This document shows, one piece after another, positions 51,597 through 62,264 of a DNA stretch of 64,000 bases. The notes below the pieces were generated by a model that did not search any database, had not been told where the DNA came from, and saw only the letters and a program-made list of their open reading frames with translations. Position numbers and translations under genes: made by a program. Each line of letters begins with the position of its first letter. Position 1 is the stretch's first letter. Source of the stretch: Yponomeuta sedellus. Its lineage: Eukaryota > Arthropoda > Insecta > Lepidoptera > Yponomeutidae. Location of the stretch: positions 10,319,396-10,383,395 of the forward strand of contig OW203722.1 in the NCBI GenBank assembly GCA_934045075.1, written 5' to 3'.

Positions 51597-52351
51597 TTAG
51601 ATTGCTTTAGTACAAGTAGAGAGACAAGTACCTATGTATGTACTTTAGTACACATGTGAGTGAACGTTTATATTTCTTCCAGTAGTGTCATTTCGTCGCC
51701 TGGATGAACAATCAACGTCGCGAAATACGCGCTTTTTTCCGCAAAATACCAAGTATTTTAATGGAACAAATAGAATAAGAAATAAATAAACCAAAACGTA
51801 GTTGTAACCAAAACGGACCATTTCGCCATTATGACTTCACAATTAATTAATTCTCGTCGTAAGTTTTATAATTCGAGTAAATGCAAACAACGCGCCCTCG
51901 CCTAAAGTTCTCCCCACAGAACAATCCCTACCTTTTCAGTTTACACAAAGTTAGGTAGGTAACGAGGATAGTGACGCGCTCAGGTGTCACTAGAACCGTA
52001 CTAAACCGCATAAAGCCAGTAGCGTTTACACGTTTCTACTAAATCACTCTCCTAAAGACCAAATCGGCTTTACTATACCTTGTCTATGACTATACAGTTG
52101 TTCCAGTTTAAGTGTGTGTTTTATTCTTTATCTCTTTCTCACGTTTGTTGTGTTCAATAGGAACAAAAGAGACCAACTAATCAGCTGCTCGTGTTTTTAC
52201 ATATTGATATAGGTGTGTGTTCGTCTCATAAAATATAAGCACACGCACACCTTTAAAAAAACACTTTGTACAATTTTCTTTTCATTTGTTGTGTATTGTG
52301 GTGTATTTTTACACTGTTTTGATCACGTAAATCAAGTTTATTTTGAACAAA
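51597..52351. other. 5' flank of the lobe-like gene
   Basis: Upstream region of the next gene. No TATA box is clear. A CACACGCACACC tract and several TTTTAC words lie within 120 bp of the start codon. The transcription start is not assigned. Confidence 0.4.
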
Positions 52352-52474
52352 ATGGCTTTCTGTGTTTGTAAATGTCTAAATGTTACGTTGGAAAGTGAAA
52401 ATGTCGAAAATAATGTGGATATCGGGAAACTGGAGCTAACACCTATGGAACAAAGGGATATTTTTTTCAGTGAG
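52352..52474 (+). CDS. lobe: lobe-like exon 1
   Basis: 41 codons starting MAFCVCKCLNV. It ends GAG|GTACCG, phase 0. A nearby GTAAAC donor was rejected because it would put exon 2 out of frame. Confidence 0.75.
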
Positions 52475-55400
52475 GTACCGTATCGTCGGTAAACATGTCT
52501 TGACCTTGACTTGAGGGGCTGTTATTATGAATGCACCATTGTTATTTGATCCGAGAAATATAGACAAATTGCCTTATCCGAACCCGCTAACCCATTCTTC
52601 TATGATATATCTAGGCAGTAATATGGCTATCGCAAAGTACTCATGCATAGCTTGCAGGTTATTTCTGTTACAGCGAGTCGCTAGCCAATCTTCATGTTAT
52701 CGCGAGCCGGATCGGCGAAGCGGTCAATCCATCACTTTGTAATAGATTAAGTACCTACCTAAGTTACTGAACAACGAAAACCGTTGTTTACAGACGCTGT
52801 TGCTAATCTCGGGCGGGCTGAAGGTTTCGGTGGCGCAACCCGCGCTGACCGAGCAGCGGGCAGCGGGTCGGTGGGGGCTGCAGGCCTGCCTCGCCTGCGG
52901 GCAGACCACACATGCCATCTCACAAGACCGTCACACCATTACACTCATCAGCAAAGACACTCTGGTACACATTCCTCTGTTCCCTTTCTCCTAGCTTAAC
53001 TAGCTTGTGGGCTTTGTTAGAAATCAAAAATTTAAACGACATTATTTTTCGTCAGATTCTTCTGATAAAAAGCCTAGTAAGTTTATTTGATCCAATAAGA
53101 ACAGATTCTGTCATGATTTTGGCAAGTGACAAACCTTAGATTCTGCCGACCTCTCTGGGATATGGGTGTGATTTTACATTGTATTTGTTGAATGTCAATG
53201 TAGGTACATTTGAACTGAAGCAAAACTTCTGAACAGTTTTTTCCTTTACTAATTAGTTATGATGGAAAAAATAAATCTGTTTCCTTACAAATTAATAGTT
53301 TGAAATTATTGCTTATTTGAAGTGGTTTACTTATCTATCAGTACAAACAAAATAGTTTTCAGGTTTTGTATTATTTCAATAAAACATTGTTCCATTTATG
53401 CTGCCTTCTGTAGTGGAGAAAAATTCAGTGAAGAAAACGAAAGAAACATCCCTGATCATCTTTTCTCAAATCATCATACACTAAATAATTATATATTAGA
53501 CAGTACCTTCTTATCCAGTCAACAACTTCTCCAAGGTGCAGCAAGGTGGTACCTAAACTAAATAGCTGATGCAATCTCATTGAAAAATAATTCAACACAT
53601 CCTATGTAAGAAAATTTTATATTGGATCAGACTTGTAGATAATAGAGGTCAATACAGCATTGACACTTGCAAGAAGTCTTACCTATTTCGTAATATTGTT
53701 CCAGAGCACAGCGGAACGCGTGAATAATCTCAAAAAATCCAGCAACTTTTCTCCAGTTTTTAACCTACTAGTGCCAGAAGTGACAGGCGATGTTGATATG
53801 AAGGAAAACATAGATACAAACAACCAGATAGTTAGTGATAGGAAAGTTTGGCCACCCGCACTTAGCAGCTTGACCAAGCAGCTGAACCAGAAGCTTCAGT
53901 CGCAGCTGGAAGCCATGGAAGAGACCGTCCGCCAGTTCAGAGACCTGAAGTATGCAGAGTATGAAGCATACAGAGAACGGGCACAAAGAGATCACAAGAT
54001 CTTGGCAAGGTAAAGTTAAGCTTGAATAATACAAAATGTTAATCTTGAGGTTCAAATTATTCGTATATTTTTACAGAAATGCATCTAGTGTTGTACACCA
54101 AAATTTCCTTCCAAGTGACCCCATGAAATTCATTCCTTTATTTGCAATTTCAACACACACTGTATTTATAAACACTCACAACAAGAGGAGGTTTACACTT
54201 ATGTTCTCGGAAAGTAACAATACATAAAAATTTACCAGAGGCTGCTACATCTTTCGAACACGTGCAACCATTCAATTAGCCGATGCTGGTAATCATCCAC
54301 TGCTGGACATAGGCCGCCGTCAAACCCACTTCTTTCTGTCCTCATCGATCCTCATCCTGTCACTGTCAGCAAACGGCCTCATATAATCTGTCCAGTGGAA
54401 TGAACAGACTATATTATGACTGTGCGATTGCCAGTTCCAATTTATTGAGAATCTTTGCACAATTGCGCGCACGCGTAATTACTTTATCGCTTCGCTCACC
54501 GTTTTAAATATATGTCTGAAAAAACAACACAGAGTTAATAATTAGTTGTAGAAAACAACACCATTTGTTGGGGCATTGGTAATGTTCTAAATTACCCTGT
54601 ATACTTTATGCTAACAGTCCCTCTGCCGTGTCGTGACAAGACACTGAAATTTAACAACAGGCATTTTCCAGAAAACGCCAAAAACATTTCGTTAAGAAAA
54701 TTCCGCATAGATACGTCAAATCAAAACAGATTACTTTAAAAAATTTACATGTGTTAAATAATAGTGCAAATAATTATGCCGTAACTAGTTAATTTATATT
54801 TTTTGTATATAGACTCTAATTGAAAATCTAGAATTTTCGCACTGAATACCCGCTTTTTTTCTTGACAAATAGGAAAAGGTTTTAAAGTTATGACAAAAAA
54901 CTGCATTTACAGTTATTTGGCATAAAAATCACAAGCATGTTTTGGCAAAACACGGTACCTATCTATAGAAACAGTATTTTGTCAAAACAGGTCTCTATGA
55001 TATTGGCTATACAGTCTTATTTGCTATGACTGATTTGCGTATTATTAAAACTTTTTCCTTATTTTTTGATGCCATGCCATGTACTTAAGGGCGAAGAATC
55101 GAATTATTCATGTTACTTCAAAACACTGTATCTATAGATACAGTGTTTTGTCATACCACGGCAGCCCTGAACCATGCAAAAATATAAGTTATAAATAAAA
55201 TGGTTTGCTGACGCTGATAAGATCAACTTCCTAGTATTATCTTACAATGTCAATATTTTTTCAGCATTGTTAACAAGACTCGAAGCACCATAGACACTGA
55301 TAGCTGGAGAATGGATATCAGCCTTGACAATGGACCCACCTCACCACAATTACCTCCGCTGCAGAGACGAAGACTGTCCTCAATTAAAGATGCCAAAAAG

Positions 55401-58400
55401 ATATCTCAAAATCATGTTAAGGTAACTTTACTCTTTGTTATTTACCTAATTTACATTTAAAGAATACTACTCAATAAAATACCTCAAATGCAATTTAGAA
55501 GACTTCTAAATGCAGAAGTCTTAGTAAGAAACTTAGTATAAAACACATAATTATTATGCATTTGTTTATCCACTGTTTGCTTTGTCTCCGTATTTTTTTT
55601 CATTTCTATAATCCCTTTCACAGCAATTCAACAGGAGCATCCCCCCTGAAGAAGACTCTTTAGATGCTGAAGACATCTTCGACTTGGAGGGCATGGATTC
55701 CCACGACATGGGCTCTGATCAGGATGACTATGATTCTGATAGTAAGTACCTTGTACAAAAACCCCTAAATCTTGTAAGTGTCTACTCTTGCAATCACAAC
55801 TAGTTATTACATCAAGCTTTCATGCGTAAAACCGATTATTGATCTGACATAATGCACCTAAAATAAGTTCTAAATATTTCACAACAAACTTTTGGCTTAT
55901 GTAGACAGTTCACACCTATGTGATATAAAAATAAAAATTTAGATGTTTGTCACATAGACCATGTCTTGGATACTATCCGAGTCGAAGTCGCAGCTATAGC
56001 TAGCCGGTAATTCAGCTGTGGTGGAGTCTGAATCGTTGGGATGTCCCATTTTCATTATTTCTGAAAACTACTAAAGCCACTAAACCTGGACTTCTGTATG
56101 TGCAAGCCTAGGAACCATTTCAAAGAGCTTGTTGTTTTTGTGTGGTAAGCGTTTACTATTACATTCACACCTATGTGATATAAAAATAATAATTTAGATG
56201 TTTGTCACATAGACCATGTCTTGGATACTATCCGAGTCGAAGTCACAGCTATAGCTAGCCGGTAATTCAGCTGTGGAGTCTGAATCGTTGGGATGTCCCA
56301 TTTACATTATTTCTGAAAACTACTAAAGCCACTAAACCTGGACTTCTGTATGTGCATTGTGCAAGCCTAGGAACCATTTCAAAGAGCTTGTATTTGTGTG
56401 GTAAGTGTTTACTCTTACTCTACTACTAGAGATTAAATAGATAGTATTTAGGTTTTTTTTCTAAAATGAAATTGTATCTAGGACAAGATCATCACAAAAC
56501 TATTAAAAATAAAGCCATAATTGTATACAGTATAGCTTAAAATGTGCGAAAAATAAAGTCATCCTAATAAACAAACTTATTACCTCTACTTTTTCCATGG
56601 AATTCTTATTGTTTTCTTAAAGAATGTATAGACTTAAAATCATTATTATACCTGATAACTCAAATATGTATTGATATGTATTTGGACTGTTTTCGTACAT
56701 TACGAAAGGTAGTATTTATAGAGATGAGAGACTGAGAGTAATCTTTCATTTTTAACTTTATGACAAAAGGGCTACTATAATAAAGGATTATTTACATCAC
56801 AATGATGTCTGGAATCAAAGCCAGTACAATGCATGAGTTCTATGTTTTAAAATAATTATGTAAACTCTGTTAATCAAGGACTTTAAAAGACTAAGTTTGG
56901 AGTTTTTTTGTCAATTTTTTCTCCACAAAGGACACCTAGTATGAATTTTAATGTTCATTAAGCCGCAGCTTCTGCGCTACTTTGAATAAAACCTTTTCGT
57001 TTCATTTAACCTGGCCTCTCATAATTTGCAAATTATCCATTTATCTTATAGTGTTATGTTATACATACAGCATAATTATGTTAGTCTTAATGTCCCATTT
57101 ATATAAAAAAGACGATTCCTCTAATGTATTGTTAAACCTCCACCACAGACTATTTTAGACAGCGTTTTAAGAGTGTTTTGAGGGATTGTATTCTAATAAG
57201 GCCTTCAGACAACATTTATATTACAAACACTGGAGAATGATACCATTTCGCACTTTTGAACATTGCAAATGCTCAGTTTGAAATGTAGCCCTCTGTACTA
57301 GTTTTATTTTCTCAGTATTAATAACGGCCAAGTATTGAAAGAGATATTAAAGCGTGTGTGTGTGGTTCAGACTCCGGCAGCCATGACGAGGGCATCCAAA
57401 TAGCGCGCAAGCGGGGCGCGGGCCGCTCGCAGAGCGCGGCAGACATCGCGCGCTCCCTGCCTATCATGGTGCCTAAGTTCGCTGGCGAGCGACCCTCTCG
57501 GCGGGACCTCGATGACGACGTAAGTACCACAAGTCATCTGAGTGCTTAGTGCGAGTTTGACAGATCCAATCGAATAACTTTACTACCGCGTTAATCGAGC
57601 TTTGAATATTGAGTATGAGTAAGTTAACCGTTCGAACTGGCAAAACGCTGTCACAGTACAACACGCACTCGCGTTCATTCGTGTTTTGGCTGGTAAACGT
57701 GTTCACTTCTCAACGTAAACCATTACAACTCGCACTCAGCAATTTTAATATCCATACTTGTCACTAGGTGGCGCTTCCTCGATGCCATAGAAATATGAGT
57801 TTACGTTAACGCGATCAAGTAGTTAAAAAACTCGCACTAAGCACTCAGTAAAAAGAGGTTCTGACTTCCGAATCGCTCCGAACTCGCGTCCAACATCTTC
57901 AATAGCTGAGGAAACAGAACGCGGACTCTTCGATGTTTTATTTTCTTAGGTAACTACGTTTAATGGTAATGGTAGTTAAGCCCATACTCTCTGAGAGAAG
58001 GCTGCCCTTCAGCGGTGGGCTGATAATGATGATGGTATACAGCAGGATAAAATACGAAAGGGAGGACGAAAAAGGATGATAAAATATCAAAGGGAGGCAA
58101 TCAAACCACTCTGTCACTTCTTGATTAGCGTCGTAAAGATGATAACTAATTAATGAATCTGTCTACTTTACTGCCTTTGTATATATTGATTTCTTTTAAT
58201 CCCGGAACGTTTGTTGGGTTATATCAAAATCATTGCTCAACTATATTAACCATCGCTAAAACTTGTAAACCCGTTTTTTTCTGAATCATTAATAATATGA
58301 TACATGAATTAAAACCCTTAGATTACGGAAGCGTTTCCAAAGTAATTGCAGTGCAGTCCTGCGTGAAGCTTAGAAATGCCGCGTCACTCCTTACTCAAGG

Positions 58401-59331
58401 CTTTCGCAGTTTTCGGAATGCACGAATCTGCATGCAGCCCGAGACCTGCTGCAGCTGGTGATTAGCCATGATCTTGACTATCTCAAAGATTCTTGGAATG
58501 AGTAAACAGCCAAAACGTGTGGTTGATTCTGTGACTGTAGAAATCAATTTCTGGGTGTCGTTTGTCTTTGTAATGCTAATCCTTTCGCTGAGATTTCGCT
58601 GAGCTGTTTACACAAGTTGCTACTAGTTCACACCGGTTATTTGCGTAATATTTCACTGGTGTTATTGACTTGAATTGCGTGCAACATTACAAGTTGTAAG
58701 GAAATATACAAAATTGATAAGTTGTTTAATTGTGGCAGCGGTAGCCCAGTGGGTAGAAGAATGGACTCGGAAGCGAGAGACCCAGGCTCGATTCCCAGTG
58801 CAGGCATGTACCAATGACAACAGGCATGTTTTCTAAATTACGTAAATTTGTGAAGTTATAGTAGCAATACCACTAACTTTGCTGTGAACGAAAACTTCGT
58901 GAGGAAACCTGAGCGTCTGAGATGTTAAAACACCTCGCAGTGGGACGTTTACAGGCTACATAGAAAAAATATATATGGCAAAACTATGGCGCTAAGATTG
59001 TGTTGCTTTGTCCAGTTGCTTAATATCAACGGTTGAAAAACTTAATTCTCCTGTGTAGTCGTTTATGTCCCTCACAATACAGGCTCGGCCTAGCGCAAAA
59101 TTGAAACAAAAAAAGAATGGTATAAAGGTAGAACTATTTTTATATGAAAACTTTATTTTAATAAATATAAATTACTTCTTCTATTATATGGTACATTAGA
59201 GATTGACCTTAATATGTTTTTTGCAGGAGGAACCGTCGCAAGACATAGCGGCGAGTATCAAGGCGCTAGCGAAGTCGGTGCACGGCGATGTGTTTGAGCT
59301 ACCTCGGCCGCGCTTCAGCACGCAGATCTAA
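52352..59331 (+). CDS. lobe: Lobe/PRAS40 (AKT1S1)-like TORC1 regulator, 7 exons, 375 aa
   Basis: PRAS40/Lobe proteins bind TORC1, restrain it, and are phosphorylated by Akt. Seven exons join in matching phase to 375 residues: 52352-52474, 52794-52964, 53705-54009, 55265-55421, 55624-55741, 57371-57519, 59227-59331. The C-terminal half carries 'SLPIMVP' (320-326) like the 'SLPVSVP' of human PRAS40, 'DIAASIKAL' like 'RIAASMRAL', and 'LPRPRFST' like 'LPRPRLNT', giving an Akt site R-x-R-x-x-T at Thr373. An F-D-L-E-G (271-275) could be a TOS-type motif. The N-terminal 100 residues are Cys-rich (C-x-C-x-C at 4-8, C-L-A-C later), and a charged coiled-coil-like helix follows in exon 3. Orthology rests on remembered motifs only. 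Confidence 0.8.
52794..52964 (+). CDS. lobe: lobe-like exon 2
   Basis: Follows TTTACAG. 57 codons including 'LQACLACGQTTHAI'. It ends CTG|GTACAC. GC-rich in its first half. Confidence 0.75.
53705..54009 (+). CDS. lobe: lobe-like exon 3
   Basis: Follows TTCCAG. Includes 'FSPVFNLLVPE' and a Gln/Glu/Arg-rich helix ('QKLQSQLEAMEETVRQF'). It ends GCAAG|GTAAAG, phase 2. Confidence 0.8.
54285..54400 (-). repeat. Antisense retroposon tail in lobe intron 3
   Basis: AATCATCCACTGCTGGACATAGGCC is the complement of the GCTATGTCCAGCAGTGGA-type 3' block seen at 13340 and 34639. The flanking part differs, so it belongs to a related family. Confidence 0.5.
54401..55264. other. lobe intron 3, palindromic DNA
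   Basis: Contains a perfect 30-bp palindrome, AAAACACTGTATCTA plus its complement (55120-55149), and an imperfect relative near 54947-54997. These may be the ends of one decayed inverted-repeat element. No coding exon was found. Confidence 0.45.
55265..55421 (+). CDS. lobe: lobe-like exon 4
   Basis: Follows TTTCAG. 'IDTDSWRMDISLDNG' and 'RRRLSSIKDAKKIS' (a basic-directed serine pair). It ends AAG|GTAACT. Confidence 0.8.
55624..55741 (+). CDS. lobe: lobe-like exon 5 (acidic, TOS-like motif)
   Basis: Follows TTCACAG. Very acidic ('PPEEDSLDAEDIFDLEGMD', then an Asp-rich end). Contains FDLEG. It ends |GTAAGT, phase 1. Confidence 0.82.
55939..56049 (-). CDS. Antisense micro-ORF, copy 1 (36 aa)
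   Basis: It starts MGHPNDSDSTTAELPAS, continues 'YSCDFDSDSIQDMVYV' and ends TNI. Acidic and serine-rich. A TTTTCAG splice-acceptor-like word lies just upstream. No family recognised. It may be a terminal exon of a lost element or gene. Confidence 0.3.
   Translation of the reverse strand: MGHPNDSDSTTAELPASYSCDFDSDSIQDMVYVTNI
56194..56301 (-). CDS. Antisense micro-ORF, copy 2 (35 aa)
   Basis: Identical to copy 1 except for one missing Thr codon. One further difference is synonymous (TGC/TGT). The frame is therefore kept across the duplication. Confidence 0.3.
   Translation of the reverse strand: MGHPNDSDSTAELPASYSCDFDSDSIQDMVYVTNI
56420..56799. other. lobe intron 5, nothing recognised
   Basis: AT-rich, without recognisable elements. 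Confidence 0.4.
56800..57010 (+). repeat. Dispersed repeat, 3' end (copy 3 of 3) in lobe intron 5
   Basis: ATGATGTCTGGAATCAAAGC, AACTCTGTTAATCAAGGAC and TCTGCGCTACTTTGAATAAA, as at 41340-41550. Confidence 0.65.
57371..57519 (+). CDS. lobe: lobe-like exon 6
   Basis: Follows GGTTCAG. 'SGSHDEGIQIARKRG', 'AADIARSLPIMVPKF' and 'SRRDLDDD'. It ends GAC|GTAAGT. GC-rich. Confidence 0.88.
57520..58732. other. lobe intron 6, first part
   Basis: A retroposon tail CAGCGGTGGGCTGATAATGATGATGG lies near 58010. The rest is unrecognised. Confidence 0.4.
58733..58970 (+). mobile_element. tRNA-headed SINE in lobe intron 6
   Basis: GGCAGCGGTAGCCCAGTGGG (A-box region), GACTCGGAAGCGAGAG (anticodon-arm-like) and CAGGCTCGATTCCCAGTG (B-box region) make a tRNA-like head, followed by a body with TTCGTGAGGAAACCTGAGCG, a widespread lepidopteran SINE word. 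Not a tRNA gene: no closing acceptor stem. Confidence 0.6.
59227..59331 (+). CDS. lobe: lobe-like exon 7 (C terminus, Akt-type site)
   Basis: Follows TTTGCAG. 34 codons: 'QDIAASIKALAKSVHGDVF' then 'PRPRFSTQI' and TAA. The protein ends two residues after the candidate Akt-target threonine, whereas human PRAS40 has ten further residues. Confidence 0.88.
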   Translation, partial: EEPSQDIAASIKALAKSVHGDVFELPRPRFSTQI

Positions 59332-60716
59332 CTGCGCTCGCGCATCGCCCCTTTACTTGTAAGACGATTAAATCATAAAAATACTTTAAGGGCGAGTTGG
59401 TAACTCCACAAATGAGCCATTAAATTTCATTCACTTTCTTTCTTTTCAATGTAGGAGTGCTTGAACTGTGGCGAGTCTCCGCTGCTCGGTCACACAGAGG
59501 TGCTGTGTGTATGGGTAACGAGCCATATAACCATGACATAGCAATGTTGTTTTGGTATTGCAGTGTTGTATGCATATAGGAGGCTAATAAAATATGAAGA
59601 GATAAATAAGTAACATGTTGAAACGCATAGCCGGCGCGATATTCGACAAACCGCATTGCCATTGCTATAATAATACAGACTGTTGCATATTGTACAATGA
59701 ACATGTTTTGTCTCTATAATTTAATTGCGTGGCTTTATTACACCTAAGGGTTATGAATGCGCAACATCGATTTTGTTGAATGTAAATAAAATGATGTGCA
59801 TGACATGTCAAATTTATAAACATTATGGATTGTTAACATCTAAGTCATATCTCCGTTAATAGAGACTATAGAGTTTTCTATTATTTTATCTGGTGTTATC
59901 TTAATGATAAGTGAAACGTGTACAAAAATATTAATACTTGCATTTCTTACTAGTCCTTTAGGGTCACGACGAAGTATAATTTCAATGATTATCTTTACTT
60001 TTCGGAAGTACTTGACCGTCTATTTCGGTTACTAATGTAATAGCGGTAATGCGCATCCCTTTGTAATTCTCTCGGTATTTGTAAATAAAATCAATGTTAC
60101 TCAAGACGAGGGTGTGAACACATTTTGGAAGAACTTATTTTTATACTTATCCAATATTATGGAAGTATGCATCTACGAGAATTGGTCATGAATAGGTATC
60201 AGAGAAAGGATTGATTTTTACAGTCTGTCTTTTGAAAAGACACTCCAATACGAGGTTAGTTACATTTATCTAGGTAAGTACATAACTTATGTATAAAACT
60301 ATATTTGGTTGTATCAAAAGTGCTGAATAGCTATCCATAAATTATGTTTCTGTCTTCCAAGCAGCTGTTTAACTGTATGGATAACTGGTTAATTCTGTGA
60401 TGTCAATTTTTCAGTCATTTGTGTTAGCCATGGTAAAATAATTTTGTTTCATTGGCGCGTTGAGATTTATGGAAGAAAGAACTAGATTGTAACGAACATT
60501 AGAGATCATACAATAAATATTGACTGTGAAATAGACTTCTTATTTCTACTTCAATAACGTGGATACACAAACCCTTCTACTACTACTACAACACAACTAT
60601 TTATACTGTCGGTATTATAAAAACACTCTTCAAATGTAGTCAAACACCACAGATTATTTTCAACTGCGCTTGTGGAGTGTAAAAGGAATTGCGTTTTTAT
60701 AAATAACATTGTTCGA
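59332..60716. other. 3' region of the lobe-like gene
   Basis: Holds the 3' UTR of lobe. AATAAA occurs within CTAATAAAATATG (about 59586) and GTAAATAAAATGATG (about 59785). No further gene seen. Confidence 0.45.
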
Positions 60717-61014
60717 CGAGCAATATTCGACGGAATACCGAGTACAAAACGAATTGGCCGCATACCCAATATTGTTTAAGGCTTGCATTTAAGTCTAACG
60801 GTCTTATTAATAAAAACACGAGTCCTCTAAAGAGAAGCAGATTATTTATTTAATATGTGGTTATGTTTTTCCTTATAAAAAATTAACCACAGCCTATTTT
60901 AATCATCGTTTTTGTTTGAGTGTTCATAAGACTGTTAGACTTAAATTCAAGACTATAGAATATTGGGTATGCGGCCAATTGGTTTCGTCTTCAGTATTCC
61001 GTCGAATATTGCTC
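60717..61014. repeat. ~298-bp inverted-repeat element (MITE-like)
   Basis: GAGCAATATTCGACGGAATA, then GAATTGGCCGCATACCCAAT, mirrored by the complement at about 60955-61013. Inner inverted similarity continues (AAGTCTAAC). No ORF, no certain target duplication. Confidence 0.65.
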
Positions 61015-61075
61015 ACTATTCGGATGTTTCTTACCGAATACCTAATAAAATAAAAAAAAACACATTTTAATAAAA

Positions 61076-61275
61076 TTTGCATTTAAAGTAAAGCCGGCAT
61101 TTTTAATTTAATGTAAAATAGGTATGTAGGTTTTGAAAATAGTTTTTCGCTGTACATAATGAAGACATCCACATTTTTATTTAATTTCCATTTAAAGTAA
61201 AGCCTGAAAAGCCGGCATTTTTTTCGTAAAATAGGTATGTAGGCTTTTGAAAATAGTTTTTTGCTGAACATTTTT
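61076..61275. repeat. ~110-bp tandem duplication
   Basis: CATTTAAAGTAAAGCC and AAAATAGGTATGTAGG, GAAAATAGTTTTT occur twice in order with small indels (about 61079 and 61191). Confidence 0.75.
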
Positions 61276-61843
61276 CTCCCTGGAGGAAAGAGACTACTTT
61301 TGTGAGGCATGGTTATTGTGTCGTGTTTGCTGACCACCAATTATAATTTCGTTTGCACCTGTTACGTGGGTTCACACGTCCCCCATAATATTCTGTTCTT
61401 TATGCTCTAGAGGAATTATCGGTATTCGACCAAACAACTATTCGTTGAAAATCAACGCTGAGGGCTCAGTCCCTCAGCACAACGCTGAGTCAGCTGCCTT
61501 TTGTGGCAATTTAGACGCACCACAGGCGAAAGCTATTTGTGTGTTTTTTGTTTCGTTTATTTGTATATTTGGTTAATTTCTGTTGTGCTCATGTTGTGTT
61601 AATTTTGTGGTTTTTTGTTTCTGTGATGTGTCTTGTTGCTATAATAAATGTCTTTCTTTCTTTTTTCTTTAATATATAATTTTTAAGATTAGATACGAGC
61701 ACCTCCGAATAACCGTCAGACCGGTTACATCGGTTATCGCTGCTCCAGGCAGACAACTGGCAGGACATTGCGCATTCACAGGACATTCACAGCACAGTGG
61801 TCACATTTGTACTATCACTTCGATAAAGTCGTATTGGTCACGC
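61276..61843. other. Upstream flank of IFT88
   Basis: No gene recognised. CAACGCTGAG is repeated nearby (about 61453 and 61482). Confidence 0.4.
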
Positions 61844-61857
61844 GTTTCCATAGCAAC
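61844..61857 (+). promoter_or_regulatory. Candidate RFX X-box upstream of IFT88
   Basis: GTTTCCATAGCAAC is an inverted half-site pair of the RFX/DAF-19 type (GTNNCC-AT-RGNAAC). It lies about 190 bp before the IFT88 start codon, the usual distance for ciliary genes. An ATTGG (inverted CCAAT) lies at 61833-61837 and a GTGACGTG CRE-like word at about 61872. Regulation is inferred, not shown. Confidence 0.6.
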
Positions 61858-62048
61858 GGCGTCACAACAAAGTGACGTGTGCCAATTTCGACGTTACACT
61901 TTCACCTTGGTGCTTGTTACTTTTTACCAATTTTAGTCCATTTCCCTTGAAAACCATCATAGAATTACTTACAAACATAGAGACTACATTTTGCCTGCCT
62001 CGTTAACCGTATTTTCAATATCGAAGATAGGCACTCATTCGAGTAGCG

Positions 62049-62264
62049 ATGCTAAGTTCGCGCTACTACTCGGCGTCCCGTATCGGCACGAGCGCGAAGC
62101 CGCGGACGGCGATGGTGGTGGACGAGGATGACGAGCTGTACGGGGGATTCAACGAGGTATCTCCGGCTCTGGACACGCGCGCGCTGCGAGGGGACCAGGA
62201 ATTCCAGGAGGCGCTGAAAACGGCTGGCATCGGAAGGAAGCTGCAAAGTCGCATGGGAACTGGG
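62049..62264 (+). CDS. IFT88: IFT88 exon 1
   Basis: Starts MLSSRYYSASRIG. GC-rich. Ends ACTGGG|GTAAGT, phase 0. Confidence 0.88.

Larger units (their letters stand above)
55909..56415 (-). repeat. 255-bp tandem duplication in lobe intron 5
   Basis: Two copies (55909-56163 and 56164-about 56415) start TTCACACCTATGTGATATAA and stay closely similar to GGAACCATTTCAAAGAGCTTG. On the minus strand each holds a short open frame (36 and 35 codons). Confidence 0.85.
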
